Source: Lobulomyces angularis (lineage: Eukaryota; Chytridiomycota; Chytridiomycetes; Lobulomycetales; Lobulomycetaceae). Taken from it: 22,886 nt of DNA. This document shows positions 1 through 11,972 of this stretch, piece after piece (within the stretch, counting starts at the first letter, position 1; the number at the start of each line of letters is the position of its first letter). The position numbers and the translations under genes are program-made. The notes under the pieces are model-generated. The model saw nothing but the letters and a program-made list of their open reading frames with translations, made no database searches and was not told the DNA's origin. The DNA lies in assembly GCA_027604685.1 (NCBI GenBank), contig JADHYX010000267.1, forward strand, positions 5,925 to 28,810, read 5' to 3'.

Positions 1-169
1 ATAAAATATAAAAAAAACCAAACCACCATTTCTTGTTGAAAACGCAGTTTTTTATTATTTTCATAAATAAAATAACATAATAAAAAAATACAATCTAAAA
101 CAAATACAGTTTTTTTTTTTAAATAGAATAAGTATACATTCTTAAAAAAGAGAAAGTTTGGTAAACTGG
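1..169. other. AT-rich 3' flank of the myosin V gene
   Basis: This stretch follows the myosin V stop codon on the minus strand and contains no coding frame that I can support. It is dominated by A/T runs. Read on the minus strand, TTTATT occurrences near 50-70 give AATAAA-like words that could serve as a polyadenylation signal. No RNA gene or repeat was recognised. Confidence 0.5.
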
Positions 170-3100
170 TTAAGACATTGAAGCAACAACTGCAGATATT
201 TTGTCCAAGTCGATCCATGAAGGGATAAATTTATCAATAGCTTCAACAGTTCTTGGGTTTGGTTTAATGAAGTCAGGATATTGTTCCAAATCCAATAAAA
301 GATTATCACTTTTTTCGTTGAGTACCGCCCTATTAGCCACTATTTTCAACAGCTCTGGTGAAAGCTACATAAATAAAATAAGATTAATAGGAGTTTTTGA
401 AGCTATATTTACCGGAGAATCAAAATCTGCAGCATAATACAAACTAAGTAATTTTTTGATCTGAGTAGGATTTAGTAAAAAGCAAACATCAAATATTGTC
501 TCAATATCTTGTGGGGAAGTTTTATTTAAAGTCAACAGTTTTGCTGCTTGCAAGAGCTGTTGAAGGTGTAACGTTGCTTCTGCGATACCATTAGAGGTAC
601 ACCACTCTTCCAATCTTGAAACATTAAACTGAATTTGAACACCTAGAGGAAAATAAAATTAAATAATTGAACATAATTAACTTCTACCTCTTTTCCAAGT
701 GCAGAAATTTTTTCTCATTAAAATATGATTAAAGGAGGAAACTCCAATTACTCTCAACAATTCTGTTAAAATTTGTCTTGACATTGATTCTTCCATGTAA
801 TAGCAGCGCATAGTTTTGTTTAATTTGGATAGGAAATTTAATAGCTGCTCAATAGTAAACTGGGAAGATGTGGAAGTTTTTCCCCATTTACCCCATAGAC
901 CACCAGATTGTTTACAGATGTAACCAGGTAGAGACTGATTTTCTATTACTGCAGGAACAATCATATTCGATAATCTCTTTTTTAACTCTTTAATCCATCC
1001 ATGAAATATTTCAATTAATAAGTAATCTAAATCATTTCTAACTTTATCTAAAGATCTATCAATCTCTGACACTTCTGTATATTTCTCAGTATTTTGTTGT
1101 GCCATAATACGATTTTGTAGTCTAGTTTGTTTATCTTGCGTAGTCTTTACAACGCAAAGTAACTCGAAACAATTAGAAAGCCAGAATGCAGAAACGTAAT
1201 CATCTTCAAATTTCTTTTTTAAAGATAAAAAAATACTTTAATACAATATTAACATCTTTATTAATGTTACCATTGTCAAAGTTTGAATAGCTTTCATAAC
1301 ATTGGCCATAAGAATTTGCATTCTAGCACTTAAGTCATTAGAAATCAGCTGAGTCATAACTGAGCCAATAAGATGAGATGGGAAAAATATTTCTCGTCTA
1401 GTTGCAACAGTTTGAGTTGATGGTAAAGGAATACGTAAAGTAGTAATGAGACTTTCAATAATTTCATCTTCCAATGCTTTATCTTCTAAAATTCGAATGG
1501 ATCGCTAAGAAAAAAAAAAAAAGGTTAATTAAAAACATTGTTAAAAAAAACCTCGTTTTCTAAAACACCTTCTCCTGAATCTTTCTCATTTAATAAACTT
1601 GCGCGAGCGGAGGCTCTTCTTCTAGATTCATCTGTAATTCTGGAGATTGAATATCTATTAAGTGGTGATGGGGTTTCTTCATTAGGGTATGGGGTTCGAC
1701 CATTCACCGCAGTTGGTGAAGTGTAAGAGTAGCTGCTATCAGTGTAACCATTAGCATTTTCAGCCCTATCTGCTCTCCATTTACCAGAGAGAAGTTTTCC
1801 CATTTGATCCCTTAGGGAAGTAACTTCTTTCTTAAGTGCAGAAACGGTGCCAACATCTTCTTGTTTAGGAGCGCTCTTTAATTCTTCTCTTAATTTCTTT
1901 ACTTCTTCTTTAGATTTTAATAATTCTTCTTCTAAAGTAGACATGTCATCATCTTTTTTTTTTATAACATTGATCATTTTTTCATTTTCTTTGGTTAATG
2001 CAGCTGTGCTTTGTTGCAACTCGTGCAATTGATTTTTCAATGAAGTGGTATCTTCTGTTAGTTGAACAGCAGCAGTCTTGTTTTTGTCAGCAACACTGGC
2101 ATATTTTTCTTTCCAAGAAGCAACTTGAGCCTCTAATGCAGCCACTTGGTCAAGAGCAGATTTCTTCTCTTTTCGAAGATCAGCAGTTTGCTGGGAAAGT
2201 TCAACAACTTTGTTTTCCAATGCATAGCTTTTTTCTCTAATTTTATCAATGCCTCTTGCTTCTATTTTCAATTTCTTTAATTCTTTCATAGCAGCTCTAC
2301 GTCTAGTGCAAGACTGTACCAGCACAATTCTTCTGACGGTTTTTTTGTACCATTTACGAGCAACATAACCCCTATAACATCTTTGAATATTAATTGCAGC
2401 AATACGTCTACGTAGTTCTTTTCCTTTGCGATAAGCAAAGAACATACGAGTAACTAAATTAAAATTAATATGAATTCTCATTTAACGAATAAAAAAAAAT
2501 TTACCAGCCTGAATTTTAATAATAGCAGATCTAGTCTGAAGATATTTTTTGTGAGCCAACCACCCTCTAACAGTTTTTTGAATTTTGATAGCAGCAAGTT
2601 CTCTTCGGCAATTGTTATAAGCTCTTCTGGCAATACAACCTCTAACGACTATAAAAAATTTATTAATTAAATAAAATGGTTAAAATTCGGTAAGTATTAC
2701 TTCTTTGTATAGTAATAGCTGATTTTTTCTGTAATAAGAACTTTTTTCGGTAAACATAGGATTTGATAATCTTTTGAATCAAAACAACGCAATAATTTAA
2801 ACGGTCAGTACGAAGTTTTTCCAGTTGTGCAAGCTAAAAATATATTAGAAAATGAAATTTAAATGTTAAAAAATAATACTTGACCGGCTCTGAAGAAAAT
2901 TTTGGTAAGACCCGTCTGGTATCTATCCTCACTGGTAATATTTTTTTTAACTATAACATTGGTGAGGGTTTGGGGGTCGCTCTTCCAGTCGGTACTTTTC
3001 GTCAAAAGATAATAACGATCGGCAAATTCTTGGTATGCCCATTTACTTGGATAACCTGCGCAGGAAATTCTAATAGTTTCTAAAACACCACAGGCTCTTA

Positions 3101-5992
3101 ATTGTTGTAAAACCATTTGAGGCTCAAATCCAAAAGGAGACTTACTTTGATTTGGTTTAATACAACGGATATAATGAGCGTCTGTTGTTCGAATAGTATC
3201 CATTAAACTAATTAATGATGACTTGAAAATGGAACCAAGGGTAGGTTTTTTTGCAGATCCACCACGAACTGTACCTGCTCTAGCAACAGGTTTTTCTTCT
3301 ACTTCAAGAGGTTCAATTTTAATTACTTCCCGCAGGAAGGATAATTCAGAAGCATTTAAATTTGCTAATTGCTCATCAGAAACGGTATCTTTATTTTTTT
3401 CAATAAATCCGTCTATATCGTAAGTAACATCAGTGGCATAATGCTTAATAGTAAATGCTTGTTGACCAAAACGAGGTTTTTCAAAAAATGCTTGAGAAGG
3501 AACTGCAAATCTCTGGTAGAGTTTTGTAATTAATGATTGATCACTACCAGAAGGCAATCTGGATTCCTCATCTAAAAGATCAAGAATACCCAATTTGTTT
3601 TCAATCATATCAATACAAGGTTGATTATCGTTGAAATCGATAAATGACTAAAGAAGATTAACAATTACAAAAAAAAAAATGAGTAGTACCCAAGTGATTT
3701 CTTCTGCTATATAGTCTTGCTGTTCAAGTTTAAAAATATGACGATTAAATTCTTGTTGTAATTTTTCATTTGCGTAATTCTTTAAAAAAAAAATTTCATT
3801 AGTTAAAATAAAGATACTGCTTAAAGTCTTACTATACAAAATTGCTCAAAGGAATTTTTTTTAAAATGCTCAAAACTAGTAAAAAAAATTATTATACAAT
3901 AAATAAGTAGCAATTAAATACCCATAAATATCCAAAACGCCGATAAAACTTCCCACCTCTTCATCTTTGTTACTTAGATTGATATTTGTTACTTTTACAA
4001 GCCAGTCAAACAACATCGAATAAATGAATTTTGCAACAGAGTCTCTCCCAACAGTTGCTTGATATTGATTTAACGCAGTAACAATTTTTTCGGATCTAGT
4101 TGTAATTTGCTTTTTAACAATCCACTTTTTAAATTCTGCTTGATTTACTCCCAACAATTTTGCAGCCTGAATCAAAGCAGGATCGTTATCATCAATTTGA
4201 GCTTCATCTCGGCTAGCAGTAATTTTTATGTTACCAATATGCAATAGGGCAGCGCAGATCTTAAATATATCCCTAAAAAGATTTATAATAAAAAAATTAT
4301 AACTTTATTTCTAACCATTGAGCAGAAACTGAAATTCCAACAGTGGAAAGTGCATTTTGAGTGTCTTTAAATTCTTTACCATCATCCATTCCTGGAAGAT
4401 TTCCAGCCTTTCCTTGGTTGAGATACACAAATGACTCCCAAGATGTTAATCCCAATTCTTTTCGTTCAGCTGCAGGAACACCAGCACACATTTGATAGAA
4501 AATGTGATAATTACGCTCTACAACATTAGTACGTAGTATAAACTTAAATTATACCAGAAATAGGTTGAAATACTAAACGAGATCTCTCTAAAAGGTAGGT
4601 TCTAATTTTTGCTCCAACAATTTTTACAGATTGGTTTTGTTGAGGTTTTGAAAACATAATTTCAATATACTTTCCAAATCTTGAGGAATTATCATTTCTG
4701 GTGGTTTTTGAATTACCAAAAGACTAAAATAATAAAATAATTAGCTAGTTTTGTTTTGGTAAAGATAAACCTCCATAATAGGATTGGTTGATAAAACCGC
4801 TTCTTCAATTTCACTAGTACCACCAACTTTTTTTGTTGGAGTACCAATTTCCGCACTACCGCTTCTAGAAAATGGTTTTGCAGCACTTTTATCAAGATCA
4901 TCAACAGTAGCAAAATATCTCATGATATATTTGGCAGATTGAGTTTTACCAGCACCTTTAAAAGTATTAAAATACGTATTTACGAAATGCGTTTAGATAA
5001 GAAAGTATAAAAATATTGTGTTTTTTGAATCAGCAACACTCTTACTCACTAAAAAAAATTAGAAATCGATTGCATACCAGATTCACCGGATACGATAATT
5101 GATTGATTTTTTTTCTCTCTAAGCATAGCACGATATGCTTCTTCAGCTACAGCAAATAAATGAGGTTCTAATTCCCCTCTCCTTTTGCCGGAATATTCCC
5201 TTTAACAAGATTTAACTAATTAAGAATTTTAATTCAAATAATACCTCATAATGTCAGCAGTATATATAGACAATCTGGCAAACGGGTTCATCGCGATCAA
5301 AACAATGCCAGAATAAGTATAGATTTGTTCTTGGGAATAACGCAATCTAACATTGTGAAGAACAGCAGGTCTAATTATTCATAAAGAGGTTAGCTCTCAT
5401 CAGTTAAAAGTTAAAATGAGAAAAAAGCTTCAGAAAGTGGCTTTCCAGCGCCACCTTTATTTTTAAAAGTTAAAAACTTACTCATGAAGGTAAGATAAAT
5501 TTGCCAAATCATCAATTCCTTCCTAAAAATAATTGTTGTATAGTTGTTTAAAAAAGTTATTTTTTTTTAAGAAATCTTATATCTAGTTAAACTATAGAAA
5601 AAAAAAAAAAAAAATAAAAAATAATCATACCAACATTGGTGGATTCTTTAAGTGAGGTAAATCTGCAAACTTTGACTTTTCCAGTTTGTCCATAGTAGTT
5701 TCAAATACATGGTCCTTTCCTCTTGAACCAATTTTAAAGATCAGCTTAACCTTTCCATCATTTACTTCCTTCGATAACAAGAAACCAACAATCCATCCTT
5801 CTTGATCATCAGAAAACCATGCACGAGTGTCTATATAAATGTAACTATTTTGCACAACTATTTTATTAAGTAAAATCACCTTTAACAAAAACATCCAAAC
5901 TCTAAAATAAATGCATGCAGATAAAAGTAATTTGTAGAAAAGAAATTAGAGTTGCATTAGTAAGTTCAAAAGTTATTAAAAGTGCAAACCAT
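170..5992 (-). CDS. Class V myosin heavy chain (Myo2/Myo4-like), 20 exons, about 1561 aa
   Basis: This is an actin motor that carries organelles, vesicles and mRNA along cables. Exons in minus order: 5992-5990 (tentative, ATG only), 5901-5880, 5830-5631, 5522-5482, 5370-5245, 5199-5078, 4955-4771, 4723-4555, 4517-4316, 4272-3922, 3875-3833, 3779-3690, 3647-2880, 2833-2701, 2648-2505, 2453-1552, 1504-1271, 1213-688, 642-413, 364-170. The sum is 4686 bases, in frame throughout. Visible parts are: SH3-like N-terminus (about 1-75); P-loop GESGAGKT (about 169-176); switch I NDNSSRFG (about 243); switch II DIYGFE (about 471); a glutamate at the TEDS site, as usual for class V; six IQ motifs (about 775-905) for light chains; a short coiled coil (about 910-1080); and a complete C-terminal cargo-binding dilute domain (about 1175-1530). 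The length matches fungal myosin V. The family call is very secure; the first exon is inferred from splice signals only. Confidence 0.95.
5434..5458. other. GC-rich hairpin inside a myosin V intron
   Basis: The intron at 5371-5481 contains an inverted repeat. AAAGTGGC at 5434-5441 pairs with GCCACCTTT at 5450-5458, with one bulged C and an 8-base loop. About half of the surrounding 30 bases are G or C, unlike every other intron here. The flanking exons join exactly as expected for myosin V (HEPAVLHN), so the segment is removed from the coding sequence. Its role is unknown. Confidence 0.5.
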
Positions 5993-6653
5993 TATCTTAG
6001 TAAAATATGGAAAATTTTTGTTTTTTTAATTTTTTTTTTGCTTGTAAAATGTATTTCAGGGGCGTTCAATTTTTTTATATATTCAAATATTTTTTTTTTC
6101 ACATAGATTAACGCAGAAAAATAGATGCTGTTTCTAAGAAATAAACAGGATCTACTTCTCAAGCAAAGCATTATATTATAAAGCAATGCACATTTTCGTT
6201 AATGCTTTTGTTCTTCTTTTATTTTTTATTGAAAAATTAAATTTTGTAAAACTGTTTTACTCTGAAAAGTAGTTATTGTTAGGCTAACAAAAAAAGATGC
6301 TTAGTGTAGATAAGGATGTAAAAACCATGTATACTCTGCTATCGTACATGATATACTCTGAGGTCATCTTTATTTATAAATTATTTGTTTTCCATTTAGG
6401 GTTTTACAAAGTTAACTTTTGTGCAAAAACTTTTTTTTGTATTATATTTAGTTTTCAAACTAATCATTGCTTAGGGGAGGTAGTCAAGTTCAAGTATAAG
6501 GTTCACATTTTAGTACATTAATAATAATAAATATTTGCAGTTTTTGTTATTTTGCCTTCAAAATTTACCTCAATTTAGTGGATTAACTTTTTAAATTTGA
6601 AAAAAAGTATTTAAAGAGATCAGAATTTAATTTAATTTTGGCAATATTGTAAA
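5993..6653. promoter_or_regulatory. Divergent intergenic region, myosin V / XPB
   Basis: These 661 bases separate the divergently transcribed myosin V and XPB genes and must hold both promoters. The stretch is AT-rich with long T runs. A frame on the plus strand at 6297-6521 shows no family signature and looks like chance. I could not pick out a convincing TATA box; an AT-rich word at about 6608-6615 (gtatttaaag) lies some 45 bases before the XPB start. Confidence 0.45.
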
Positions 6654-9600
6654 ATGGTTAAATACAGCAAACAAACTAATAAGCAAAATGGTTACAGCAC
6701 AAATGCCAACAATAATAAGGATACCACTACACTAAACTTAGAGGATCAACGCATCAAAGAGCACAAGTTGTTTTTACCCAAAATAAGTCTAATTAAAGAG
6801 GACTCTGATGTTAAGTTGAATTCATCAAACAAAAACATTATCAGGGACGACGTTACCGACTTTTTTTCCACTGACTACACTTTTCTGCCCTTAAAACCTG
6901 ACCATAAGCGAAGACCGCTTTGGGTTTGTCATGATGGTAGAATAATTTTAGAGGCTTTCAATCAATTAGCTGAACAAGCTCAAGATTTTTTAATTACCAT
7001 TTCTGAGCCGGTTTCTAGACCGTATGCTATTTGTGTTTTTAATTTTTTTTAAACTTTTTGCAGCACAAGAATGCATGAATATAAATTAACACCATACAGC
7101 TTGTATGCTGCAGTAGCAGTGGGTATGGAAACCCAAACAATAATTGATGTATTGGAGAGATTTTCTAAAGTTAAACGTATGGAAAATAACTTTCTTTTTA
7201 TAAAAATTTAATTTTATTTTTTTATTTTTTGTGGATGTTAGTTCCTGATGAAGTAACGGAATTTGTAAAAGAATGTACAATGTCATACGGTAAAGTAAAG
7301 CTGGTCTTGAAGCATAACCGATACTTTCTGGAATCAAATTATCCTGAAATTTTAAGAAGGTAATTTTTGTATTGAGTTGATGCATTAAAACAAAAACGAA
7401 ATCAGATTGTTACAGGATGACATCATAAAGCAGGCATATATTTTACCGCGAGAAAATGAAGACATGGCTGGAGTTTTAAGTATGGATTTAATTGGCAATA
7501 AAACTACATCCACCGCTGTAAAGAATGGTGTTAAGAAAATTGACGAAGAAGACAGCTTCGGTGCTGTTATAACCTTGGATAGGTAGTATTACTAACTTAT
7601 CTAATTTTTTTATATCAACAGACTGGATGAAGAAGAGGAAGATGAGGATCCTAAAATTATTTCAAGAAAAATAGCAAAGTTAAAAGCTGAAGATAACGAA
7701 GAAACAGATGAATCCGATTTTACTTCTAGTTTTGAAATTGATCAGAAGCATTTAGGTCAAATACGAGAACACTGCTCAAACATTGATTTTCCTTTAATGG
7801 AGGAATACGATTTTAGAAATGATACAACAAATGCAACTTTGGATATAGATTTAAGTCCAAAATGCATTATTAGAGATTATCAAGAAAAAAGCTTATCAAA
7901 AATGTTTGGAGGTGGAGGTGGAAGGGCCCGAAGCGGGATTATCGTGTTACCAACAGGTAAAATTAATTATTTTTTTTAATCATTTAATCCTACAAGGTGC
8001 TGGAAAAACATTAGGTATTTTTTCATTATGACAGGCTGCTAACTACTTTGTAGTTGGTATTACAGCTGCTTGCACAGTAAAAAAGAACACTCTTGTTTTG
8101 TGTACAAATGCGTATGTAATCAAGTGATCCAATACTAATTTTTTTTAGACTATCTGTGCAGCAATGGGCTAATGAATTTAAAACATGGTCTTCCGTAAAA
8201 GGGGGTCAAATAGCGAAGTTTACAGCTGAAAATAAAGCCAAAGTATGTACATGCGTATTTGTTTTTCTCATCATGCTGTATTTATTTTTTAGTTTGATGG
8301 CGATTCCGGAATAGTTATATCCACATATACTATGATTGCACACAGTGGAAAAAGGTCGTATGAAACAGAGCAAATGCTGTCCTTTATAAATGCTACTGAA
8401 TGGGTACTTTTAAAAAAAAACTGTAAAATTTTAATTTTTTTTAGGGTTTGATGATTTTAGATGAAGTTCATGTAGTGCCTGCAAATGTTTTTCGACGTGT
8501 TTTAACAACAGTTGCCGCTCATACTAAGTTAGGGTTAACTGCAACCTTAGTCAGAGAAGATGATAAAATTCAAGATTTAAACTTTTTAATTGGACCGAAA
8601 CTTTTTGAGGCGAATTGGATGGATTTAGCTGGGAAGGGCCACATTGCAAAAGTTGAGGTATCATTAAATATTTATAGTTCTTTATATATTTTTCATGAAG
8701 GCTACTGAAATTTGGTGCCCAATGACTGGCGAGTTTTAGTAAATATTTATAACCCACTATCAAACACTTACTTTTTTTCTTAAATTCCTATTAGTCATCA
8801 ATATTTGGCTTCCTCTGCTCCGAAAAGACGTTTATTGTGTGTAATGAATCCTGCAAAATTTATGGCGTGCCAGTTTTTAATAGACTGGCGTGAAAAGGAA
8901 GGAGACAAAATAATTGTTTTTTCTGATAATGTCTTTGCATTACAAGTAGATACATTATAATTGAAATATTTTAATTGCTCCTTATTAGCACTATGCTATG
9001 GTTTTAAATAAACCTTTCTTATACGGAGCAACAACACACGAGGAAAGATCAAAAGTTTTAGATTTATTTAGAAAAGGAGATCCTAAGTTTAGAACAATAT
9101 TTTTAAGTAAAGTTGGAGATACCTCTTTAGATTTACCCGAAGCTACTTGTAAGTTATGATTTTTTTTATTTTTTGCTTAAAATTTTATTAAATTTTTTTT
9201 TATCTATATTTAAAAAAATAATGTAAGGTTTAATCCAAATATCTTCTCAGTTTGGTTCCAGAAGACAAGAAGCGCAAAGAATGGGAAGGATTTTAAGAGC
9301 CAAAAGGAGAAATGAAGAGGGATTTAGATCAAGATTTTACACATTGGTATCGCGGGATACCGATGAAGTGGCGTTCTCGGCAAAAAGAAAAAGATTTTTA
9401 ATAGATCAAGGTTATGAATTTAAGGTAATTGTTATTAGCAGAGATACAAGAAATTTTTTTAACTACAAAAAAAAAGATCATTTCAAACATAACTGAATTA
9501 ATACCTCCCAATGTAATACCTACTTTAAAGTATAGCAAAAGTGAAGATCAGATAAAGTTGTTAAATGCTTTGGTTAAAGAAAATGATTCAGTTTGCAATG

Positions 9601-9782
9601 AGGAAGAATTAATATGCAGTTTTGATGATATTGCAGGAGCGTTACAGCAGCAGCACTTTCAAAATAAAAATAAGAAAAAAGGCGGTTTTGCTGGATTAAC
9701 TCCAGAAGAACGACAAAAACGAGAGCTAAAAAAGGAAAGAGAAAAAAATAGAAATCCATTATTCAAAGCATGGTTAAAATGA
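6654..9782 (+). CDS. SSL2: TFIIH subunit XPB/Ssl2 (Rad25), 3'-5' DNA helicase/translocase, 15 exons, about 818 aa
   Basis: XPB is the TFIIH ATPase that opens promoters and acts in nucleotide excision repair. Exons: 6654-7021, 7064-7176, 7242-7359, 7406-7582, 7622-7956, 7997-8014, 8054-8111, 8149-8242, 8295-8403, 8445-8657, 8701-8738, 8795-8945, 8989-9148, 9228-9424, 9477-9782. Visible parts are: the N-terminal XPB domain, ending in an acidic linker (about 255-290); Walker A TGAGKT (about 370-375), carried largely by an 18-base exon; DEVH box (about 470-473); RED motif (VREDDK, about 500); helicase motif [13 protein letters not shown] (about 665-675); and a lysine-rich C-terminus. The length matches yeast Ssl2 (about 840). 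Every exon joins in phase except 8295-8403, which by coordinates is 2 bases short of phase near 8338-8345; see the findings. Confidence 0.96.
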
Positions 9783-10107
9783 GTTTTTTTTTTCTTTTTT
9801 TGCATTTTTTATTGTAATTTATTAATGTCTATTTTATTTTTCTTTTCCTTTTTTTTCTTTCATATTATATACACACTTTGAATAGAAAATTATTAAATTA
9901 TTACATTATTAAATAATTAAAAAAAAAAATAAAATAAAATAAAAAATGGTTTTTTTTTAAATTATCTTTTAGTTTATTTTATATTTTATTCTAAAAATTT
10001 TGAAGAAAAAAAATTACTATACAAAAAATAATGGAGTAGTTTTTCAGATAAAATTTTAAGAAAATAATTAATAGAAGTATCTCTTTAAATAGAAAAAAAA
10101 AAAAACT
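9783..10107. other. Convergent 3' intergenic region with poly-A/T tracts
   Basis: These 325 bases lie between the ends of XPB (plus) and the unknown gene (minus). They consist almost entirely of A/T runs, including a short TAAAA-type repeat around 9926-9946 that supplies several AATAAA words usable as polyadenylation signals. No gene is visible. Confidence 0.5.
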
Positions 10108-11972
10108 CTAAAAAAATTTTTTTAGTTGAACAATAGGTAATAAAAAATCGTTCCTTTTTTTGGGCAATAATGTTTTAGAGCCAAAGTCAAAGGCACAAAA
10201 ATGCGTTTTCAAATCCCTGCTAAATCCAATATTATCACGATCACCTAACTTAGATCTTGCAAGGAGTTCAAAACTAGTAGGACTAACCAGAAATTTAGAG
10301 GAGAGTCTCAATTTTTTTTTGTTGTTAACAATGTCAATCTTTTTATCACGAAATGAATCAGTAAATCTTTTTTCTGGCTTATTTTTTTCCAATATTTTAA
10401 CAGCGCTCGTTGTCGCTAATGTTGAATTTGTGGAATTTTTTACAGCGACTTCGTTTTTGATAGTAATAACATCTTCTGGTACTTTTCCCGAAACTTTTCC
10501 TAAATCTTCATCAGTTTTCGATTCTTTGGGTATTTCCACTTTTTGCTCCACAAAATAATTTTTACCAGTATTTTCAGTGTTCATCCAAGTTTTGGTGAAA
10601 TTTAATGTGTCATATTCTTCAAAATTAACTTCATCACCTTTATTAATATCTCCGTGAAAATAGTCTCTATTAAAATGTTGTCGCCGATACGCTGACTTTG
10701 CATTATTTAACTCTTTTACGTTAAGGTACATGTCTTCATCCCCTATTGTTTTTTTTGAGTGAAATTTATCTTTCAATATTCTTTTTTCGTCAAGAGAAAA
10801 CTTGTCTTTTTTGCTATAAAGTGATTCTGCATCTAAAGGAGCAGAAACTCCAATATTTAATTGAATGTGCCCTTTTAAGCTTAAATAATCTGATGGAAGC
10901 GAGGATTGAATGTTAAACGCTGCAGTATTTTGATATAGTATTGCTGGTACCTTAACATCAAGTAATGGCGTTCTTGGTGGTTTAATTTCAACTTCGACCT
11001 CTTTTTTTTCTGGAATGTTTGAAGCGTCAACACCAACATTCTTTTCACTTGCAGCTTCACTGATCTCTTTATTAGCTATTTCAAAAGGTTTCCTTTTAAA
11101 AGGGATGTTGCTTTTTAATTGATTCAATCTGGGTTTCAAGTTTCTTTTAATATTTTGCGATAGATTTGTGTTGTTGTTCACTTTTTTTTTAACAAAATCT
11201 GTTCCTATAAGAAGTAGTTAAAAAAATAATGTTTTTTTATGAAAAAAAAAGGAAAAATATAAAAACCGTGATCATCAGTGGAAGATACTAGTTTAGGAGG
11301 GTTAATAATCGTCTTTTTTTTTTTCTGATTGGCAAATTTTTTATTAACTTTTTTTAATTTGGGTTGTTCAATAGCTACATTTTGGACGGAATTTATTTTC
11401 ACTTTTACAGAGCTTAATGATCCTGTATTTTTACGACTAAACTTGTCTTTTTCAATTGAACTTATTGTAGAAGCAGAAGATAATTTCGAGAGAGATTTGG
11501 TATTTTCAATAAAGTCATTTTGAACACTTTTTTTAATTAAATCTTCATTACTATCGAGATTTTCAGGGATCTCAATAATACTATCCTCAATTACAGAGTT
11601 TACTGTTAAGGGAGTTGAAGTTGCTACATTTAAAACAGGAATAGGTTTGTCTCTTGCTAAACTATTTTTTCTTTTGGCAGAGTGTAAAGTAGTTAAATAT
11701 TCAGAATATGTGTCCATGGCTTCGTTAAATTTATGCTCTTCATTCGCATAGTCATCCTCATCTTGATCGAAAACAGAGTTTATTTTTTTAAAAACCATCA
11801 CTGCATACATTTCTTTTGCAGTTTCCAACAAACTTTCTAATTTTTTTTTCTCTCCATCTTTTACTTGTAAACCTAATGACTTGAGTGTACCATCAATATC
11901 CACGCTATTAATTTTTTGTTCATTTAATTCTGTTTTTTTTTCTTTTGGTACATTTAATTCTTTTTGCTCCAT
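10108..11972 (-). CDS. Hypothetical charged, low-complexity protein, 2 exons, 600 aa
   Basis: I do not recognise this protein. Exon 1 is 11972-11267 and exon 2 is 11204-10108. The 61-base intron (gtttttat to ttatag) joins them in phase, giving 1803 bases with stop. The first 100 residues are rich in Lys and Glu and include a likely helical segment (LESLLETAKEMYAVMVFKKI) and an acidic patch DQDEDDYANEE. Residues 110-235 are Ser/Thr/Lys-rich and probably disordered, ending in a basic stretch. The second exon encodes more polar sequence with a hydrophobic patch around VPAILYQNTAAFNI. No signal peptide or membrane helix is seen. It shares a divergent promoter with the Slm-like gene. Basic clusters would fit a nuclear or cytoskeletal scaffold, but that is a guess. 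Both exons are long and open, so the gene itself is likely real. Confidence 0.8.

Noticed and set aside
1694..1704. GGGTTCGACC resembling a tRNA T-loop (B box)
   Set aside because: It lies inside a myosin exon, and no matching acceptor or anticodon stem is found around it.
1538..2240. Plus-strand open frames across the myosin coiled-coil and IQ exons
   Set aside because: They lie antisense to well-supported myosin V coding sequence and have no family signature.
4956..5077. Possible intron-within-intron in myosin V (internal acceptor followed by GTAAG)
   Set aside because: Two-step splicing either loses the base needed to complete the Gly codon or inserts a stop. One-step removal of 122 bases restores GESGAGKT exactly.
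5371..5481. Box C/D snoRNA in the GC-rich myosin intron (TGATGA and CTGA words)
   Set aside because: The boxes are in the wrong order for a C/D snoRNA, and no terminal stem brings them together.
6297..6521. Open frame of 74 codons in the myosin V/XPB promoter region
   Set aside because: Hydrophobic, AT-driven composition with no motif, and it overlaps an expected divergent promoter. It is most likely chance.
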